Assembly: GCA_021234155.1 (NCBI GenBank)
Contig: JAJEKV010000078.1
Location: 310,001 to 374,000, forward strand
Reading direction: 5' to 3'
DNA: 64,000 nt
Origin: Isoetes taiwanensis
Taxonomy: Eukaryota; Streptophyta; Lycopodiopsida; Isoetales; Isoetaceae
The notes beneath the pieces were generated by a model. That model did not search any database and had not been told where the DNA came from. It was given only the letters and a program-made list of their open reading frames with translations. A program made the translations under genes and the position numbers. Below are positions 58,571 through 64,000 of the stretch, in pieces. Numbering within the stretch: position 1 is the stretch's first letter; every line of letters begins with the position of its first letter.

Positions 58571-61150
58571 TAAAGCCTTCGCATTTGTGCTGGGCATTGT
58601 TTACAAATTTTGTGTTAAAACATTGTGTTTATATTTTCACCTCTTTTTGGGTTCACTATGTGTTATACTTTTTGTTTCATTGTTTTATCAACATTGAATT
58701 GGATAAACAAAGTAGTTTGGAAGATCGCGGCGGCGATTCTGTAGACCAGATATAGATCCTCCAGACAGTACCTTGACCTCGTAGCACACAATGTGCTATT
58801 TGTATTCTGCATTCACCTGTTTTCGCAAGAATCGCAATGGCGATCCTTACGACCACTAGTGATCTTTGCTCAAAACCCCACGATTCTTTGTTATAGCGAC
58901 TTTGGGCTACGCGATAACAAATTTTGGCGACTGTTATTTTCTCAAACTGAACTTACAATTATTAACACTTTATTTTGGTTGAGAGGAATCATTTCTTACC
59001 ATCCCCGGGGTGACCACGACCTATTTCGTTGTCAAACGAGAAAACAAAATTTCTCTAATTAATGAAACCACGCTTAATATTCAGAAGTCCAGGAACCTTG
59101 CTGGTAGAATGCTTGGGATCACCACATAGATGTTAGATAGACTAGGTCTGATATAAGTTGTAGCAATATTCAGAAGTCCAGGAACCTTGCTGGTAATTGT
59201 TTTCCAAGAGACACACAGGCACACGGGATCTAATGCCCTATTCTCTCACATGCGCTCTGTATAAGCAATATATAGTCCAGCACTAGAAGAGGAAGCTATT
59301 ATGCAAACCACCTTAACAATAGTTTTTGACGATTCTAGAAAACTTTATTTGCTGTTAAAGCCTGGAAGCCCATTAGCTGTTTCGACATCTACCATCTAGG
59401 AATCCATAAGTTTTACCATGAGGAGGGCTAAGGAGCTTGGTTCTGCACTTAAAATTGCCATAGAGAAATCTATATGGTGGAGGCTGCATATGACGTTGAG
59501 AACAAATGATCCATACATTAAATACAATAAGGTGTGTTTGAAAAATATAAACGGAAAGTATTTAGGACTATGTGCATCATTGAGAATGGATTGGTTGCCA
59601 GTATTTTATTCTAGTGGAACTGTTCAGGATTCATAACTTTGTGGTTATTCTTGCAGCTACATATGATTTTTATGAACTGGTATGATCTTTAGATATGCCC
59701 CTGCATGAAGACTTCATTGAAAAAAGTAGGTGTTTCATTCTTACGATCATTGTTTCATTCTTACCATCATTTCACAGACCAAGTGTTGCCCAAGTGTGTT
59801 TCTGCAATAGACCAATCGAAGCCTCCACTCAAACTTGCAACTACAATGTGTTTATTAAAGAACACATCCAAATGGGAATATACCTATAACCCTTGGACTT
59901 GCAGAGGTGTTGTAGTTATAGTTTTTTTCTTTTAATTTTAAGCACATGTTACCTCTCCCCAACAAAAATTTGAGCCTCATGTGTGAAATGCTAAAGATAA
60001 CGTGGCAAATTAAATATTGTGGCATACGTGGAAAGTAATTGGATGATGCAAATAGGAATGGGAGTTATTGTGCACAGCAAGAGATTGGGCAGTGCAAATA
60101 GCGATGGGAGTCAGCCTCGGCTCCAAATATTGCGCACAACATTAAAAACTAGACTACGCCAAAAGGGTTAGCATTAAGGCCCCCATATATCTAGCAGTAT
60201 GAGGACTAACTTCATACATCTAGACGTATTTTTAAATCTTGCACTTTTTTTTTTTTATCTTGCACTGGTTGCATGCGTAAACCTATTCCTTTGAATATGT
60301 GGATTGAAAATTGGCATTTCGATTTGAGTTGATAAACTATTACAGAATGCATAAGAAGTAGCTTTTCATTAGAAAGTAAGCTTTAACACTATGTTCTAAC
60401 AACACAACTGAAGTTATACATTGATAGACATAACCATCAGCATCCCAATCAAATATCAATATAATATGCAATAAGAGGAGGAGATGAACACTTTTATAAA
60501 AAATTAGCGCTTATTATTGTACTTCGATATTTGTGACTCGAATAGCAAGATGAAAAACCCTTTTGGCATAGTCTAACTAAGGTGTTCTCTTAGGTATGAT
60601 TTGGACATGCATATGATATGATTTGTTTGAAATCAACATGCCCTTTTGGCATTGGAAGGAGAAGGGTTGTGGTATTGTTGGAAGATATTGCAACAACTTC
60701 ATGTGAGTGGCCTTAACCAACTTGAAGCTTAAAGTAAGAACCATGTATAGATAGAAGTATCATCCTAAACATGTTAGATAATGATGTAAATCGTGCAAAA
60801 TTGCAATGCCCTTATGAACTCATCTTCAATGCCAATTTTCAATCTACAAATTTAAAGGGATATGATTTACACATGCAACAAGTGCGAGATTAAAAATGCA
60901 ATGCATGAAGTTGGTACAAGCAAAGCCTCATACTTTAGGGGCCATAAGGTGCTCTCTTAGGTGCGAGGAGCCATAAGGTGCTCTCTTAGGTGCGAGGAGC
61001 TTTGACATTCGTGTTGGCACATTTTTCTCTAACCACAGTCCTAAGCAACTCTAGGAGCAAGTAGAAGATCACCCCTACCTCTATTTTTTAAGTCCATTTG
61101 GGTTGAGAAAGCCTGCGAGCAAGGAGGTCCAGATAGCTAACCCTATAAAT
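58571..61150. other. gene-free 3' part of the Helitron
   Basis: Two more palindrome relatives lie at about 58,722 (GATCGCGGCGGCGATTC) and 58,829 (GAATCGCAATGGCGATCC). A perfect 31-bp direct repeat (59,076-59,106 and 59,165-59,195, core CAGAAGTCCAGGAACCTTGC) brackets the 58-bp segment that recurs at 47.34 kb. A 30-bp unit around AGCCATAAGGTGCTCTCTTA is doubled at 60,950-61,000. No supported gene. Confidence 0.5.
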
Positions 61151-61190
61151 CCAACAAACCTAGCCCATCAACAATGGGCACCATAACTAG

Positions 61191-61283
61191 TCATACATAA
61201 AGAAGTGATGCAGCCTGTTACAAATACTTAAATATATCTGGAAACTTCTTGAAAACACATTGGAGTACAACCGGCATGCATAA

Positions 61284-61363
<80 letters not shown>

Positions 61364-62455
61364 ACCATGTTGAAAGCTGTCCCCAAGAAAAGGCAGAGGA
61401 ATTCATGGGGAATATTGCTTATTAATGGAATTTTATATTAAACATCATCTAGATCACAAAAAACCTGTCATACATTTCTTTTTCAAGTCCAGAAATTGCA
61501 TCCTTCAATACTTTGGCTGTTGCCCTTTCTGGTTAACCTTCAGCATCCTGCAACATAGTAAATTCAGTTCAATAAGATGAGAAGTGCTTGGAGGGCACTG
61601 GAAACCTGGGCCCAAATTTATTCCCAAAATCTTTCCCAAAATCTTCGCCAAAAGCCTCTATGATCCTTAAACACAATTGCTGCCAGAACACCGTCCTTCA
61701 GGTTTGTGCTAACACCTCTCACTCTATGACGACCTGGAATGGGAAAGCCATACTGAAAAGTGCCTGTAGAGATGAGCAGAGTTCGATCTTGTCCAATTTC
61801 AACCAAGATATCTCCTTTTTGAAGCCCTAAATCTCAAAAACAAACAAAAATAAATTTCAAAACAGAAAACATATAAATGCTCTGTTACTCACCTGGCAAA
61901 TCCATCCTGTATATGTAAGCTTCAGGAGTGTCCCTCCAACCCAACGGAGGAGCGTAATTAATATACTTAATAAATAGTAGCCCAAGCCCAGCCAAGATCG
62001 AAAGACAAATTACAATTTTGTTGCCAGAAAGCATCTTGTCCTATCTATCTAATTACCTCAGCTTGGGTATTATGCAGTTGCCCTATGAAATGACTAGCAT
62101 AGCTCTTGAAAGACAAAATACTCTTTTCCTGAAGCTCAGAAATTGAATTTACATACTCTTTTCCTGAAAGCTCAGAAGTTAAATCCAAAAGAGCAAATAG
62201 GGAAATGCATATCCTCTGTTTTTAGATCTTTCAGAGGTGAAAGATCTTTCAGGCTTCTTTTTGAGAAGCCTAGAGACACTCTTTAGAAAAAATGCCCGAC
62301 GGTAAGAAAACCATCTAACGCACCTTGATCTTGAACTTGTGCTCGTTGGATCACGAGACCAGAAAGCGCGGAGCCATGGCCATGGCCAGGATCTTCGAAG
62401 CTCAGCAGGCCTTGTTCACTTTTTCAGCAGAAAGTAATACATGCTGCCGTGCAAT
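61191..62455. repeat. duplicated block B, right part
   Basis: Continues block A from about 34,120 (TCATACATAAA) to 35,411 with one copy of the HSP20-like gene. A CT run of about 73 bp (61,286-61,358) replaces the short CTCCCTCTCTCTCTC of block A. Confidence 0.85.
61618..62034 (-). CDS. membrane-anchored HSP20-like protein, block B copy
   Basis: Exons 62,034-61,893 and 61,832-61,618, with splice sites as in the block A gene, give 118 residues. Anchor KIVICLSILAGLGLLFI, then GWRDTPEAYIYRMDLPG, nearer to the usual small heat-shock text than copy A. The second exon has QKGDILVEIGQDRTLLISTG and FPIPGRHRVRGVSTNLKDGV with LAAIVF. The tail WRRFWERFWE is shared. No stop or frameshift separates the two copies despite many substitutions, which argues that both are or were selected. 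Function is not known; a membrane-attached chaperone is the simplest guess. Confidence 0.7.
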
Positions 62456-64000
62456 AAGATTCTGTTTAGATGGTGGAACAAAATAAATCGAAAATAAATG
62501 CCATTCACGAAATGCTCTTGAAATTTATGGAATGCCCTTCCTCATTAAGACTTGTTGGCCTTGTAGACATTTGCATTTCTTCAAATACATTCCAATATTT
62601 CCGTATTTTGCAGAATATACTTTGTTTAGCAAATATTTTTGGCAGAACTCAATCTAAAAGGTGAGTCCATTCTTCATCACCAGTGCTCTTTTAGCAATTC
62701 TCAACGACCTGGCCCTCAAGTTTTAATGCTCAGATTAGATCTCCGTTGTTGGTTGCAGTGGTGTTACCCACCATTAACACATTTAAAAAGTGCATAACCA
62801 CGTAGTTTGTTATGCCAAATGGCCATAAACACCTAGCTTGTTATGAAAACCACCATAAAACCACTATAGAACCACCATAAAGCTCTCGGGCCCAAGTTCT
62901 TAATGTGGATAACACCCTAGAACTCGGGTGTTATGCCCTACTATAACAAATTCGGGTGTTATTGGCCTTGTAGACATTTGCATTTTTTCAAATACACTCT
63001 AATATTTACGTATTTTGCAGAATAACCTTTATTTAGCAAATATTTTTGGCAGACTCAATCTAAAAGGTGAGTCCATTCTTGATCACCAGTACTCTTTTAG
63101 CAATCCATCTTTAGCCATCAAAACTTGCGCTTTGTATAAAATTTTAACGCATCATTCAATTGTACATGTAGTGATCATCTAGCTCCATCTGACTGTTGTA
63201 GTTTTTGTCAAATTCCATCTAGCCATCGAATTTCATCTGACTATGTAATTAATATCACACTTGAGGGGCATTTAAACAAATTAAGCCATTTTTTAACCAT
63301 CATTATTACGAATAAAATATTGGCTCCCTAACTATACATTGAAAACCAATAGTATATTGAGTTCGATATATGATATACTGTAGTATATCAAATTTTTATA
63401 TTTTTTTTTTTTCATATTTCTTGGAGCAATTTTCGACCCCATTTTTTGGAGGAGATTTCGCCAGTCTTCAAAGCTGATGAAAATTAAAGTGCTTGCATCA
63501 AATTCCTTCTTGGTTTTCTAATTTTGCACCTTCATTCTTGGATGAGCTCCATATATGTTTATGTGCATGCTTTTCTATTATGTGCTTTTTGTATAAAAAT
63601 ATTATCTACATTTTGAAAATTATACCCAATTTTTAGGCTTTCATGCTAGGGGAAAAAAGAAAAAGAAAAAGAAAAAAAGAAAGCGTAGGCTTGCATGATA
63701 GGGAAAAAAAAGAAAAAGAAAAAAAGAAAACGTATATTGAGTTCAATATATGATGTATATCTAACTCGATATACGCTATATATATTGTATATCGAACTCA
63801 ATATATGCTGTATATATCGTATAATTGAACTCGATATACAATGTATATCTAACTCGATATATGATTGGTTTTGAATGTATACTTAGGGTGCCAAAAGTAG
63901 CACCATATTAGATGGAATTGACAAGACGAACATAGGCGACATAATGTGAGGCAAAACATGACATTACTCTTGGAAATTTTCATGGGGAGTTGCTTTTCAT
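62456..64000. repeat. gene-free end with a duplicated 150-bp segment and AT-rich palindromes
   Basis: A segment with CCTTGTAGACATTTGCATTT ... TAAAAGGTGAGTCCATTCTT occurs at about 62,556-62,697 and again at 62,963-63,105. Positions 63,735-63,865 hold repeats of AACTCGATATA and TATATCGAACTC-type words that can fold. GAAAAAGAAAAAGAAAAA runs at 63,655-63,735. No gene seen. Confidence 0.5.

Larger units (their letters stand above)
45857..61190 (+). mobile_element. 15.3-kb Helitron containing a nested transposon
   Basis: Starts TCCTTACTATATTATAATG at 45,857 after host A (45,856). Ends GCCCATCAACAATGGGC, then ACCATAACTAG at 61,190, before host T (61,191). The uninterrupted site is present in block A as GCTAGTATCATACATAAA (near 34,120). 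No RepHel gene was recognised inside, so it is non-autonomous. It contains element 3 (about 47.3-59.2 kb), which itself contains a second Helitron. Whether element 3 jumped into the Helitron or was captured by it cannot be decided from this copy alone. Confidence 0.88.

Noticed and set aside
45857-61190. Autonomous Helitron
   Set aside because: No Rep/helicase text recognised inside; its proteins belong to other transposon types.

Overview
The window looks like nuclear DNA of a plant with a large, repeat-rich genome. Supporting signs are GT-AG introns, plant-type gene fragments (SOUL heme-binding, Crooked-neck, HSP20-like, FCP1-like HAD with a D-x-N motif), Helitrons with plant-type termini, a plant-type LINE and a DUF8039-like transposon protein. 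I cannot name the species. A non-seed plant or other streptophyte fits, but that is inference. Nearly everything here is mobile DNA in several layers; there is no bacterial-style operon.

Layout. 1-1.5 kb: spliced HUH Rep (replitron-like) gene with one frameshift. 3.4-3.9 kb: GATTC-rich array ending in a Helitron 3' terminus. 4.3-5.6 kb: DNA-methyltransferase-like remnant and an unassigned exon. 6.7-12.5 kb: element 1, with a decayed ParB-like/methyltransferase-like gene, an FCP1-like phosphatase relic, a divergent DUF8039-like gene and an intron that folds into a long hairpin. 13.3-15 kb: low-complexity DNA. 15-21 kb: element 2, with a decayed DDE-like transposase (DUF7869 type) convergent with a ParB/FCP1-like relic, plus a palindrome array and a MITE. 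21.1-22.7 kb: 5'-truncated LINE. 23.3-26 kb: GAATCT-rich array. 26.5-28.7 kb: Crypton-like recombinase remnant and a Crooked-neck fragment. 30-35.4 kb: duplicated block A. 44.6-45.9 and 61.2-62.5 kb: its partner, block B. 45,857-61,190: a 15.3-kb Helitron inserted in block B. 37-44 kb and 62.5-64 kb are mostly gene-free.

Blocks A and B each carry an intact two-exon gene for a membrane-anchored HSP20-like protein, and each serves as an empty site for the other. Block A has a 2.9-kb Mutator-like insertion with a 9-bp target duplication and a SOUL exon. Block B has the 15.3-kb Helitron placed exactly between A and T. Inside that Helitron lies element 3, with two tandem 80-aa genes that keep matched promoters, a DDE-like transposase of about 1,060 codons, and a divergent ParB-like/methyltransferase-like gene. 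A second, 1.36-kb polypurine Helitron sits in the transposase coding sequence and its removal restores the frame.

The most novel pattern is that three diverged copies of the ParB-like/methyltransferase-like gene each keep their own GC-rich palindrome family, mostly in introns and flanks: AAATCGCGC-type in element 1, CTCGACTCGCGAGTCGAG-type in element 2 and GATCGCGGCCGCGATC-type in element 3. This suggests, without proving, a eukaryotic mobile element that co-evolves a DNA-binding/modification protein with its own recognition palindromes.
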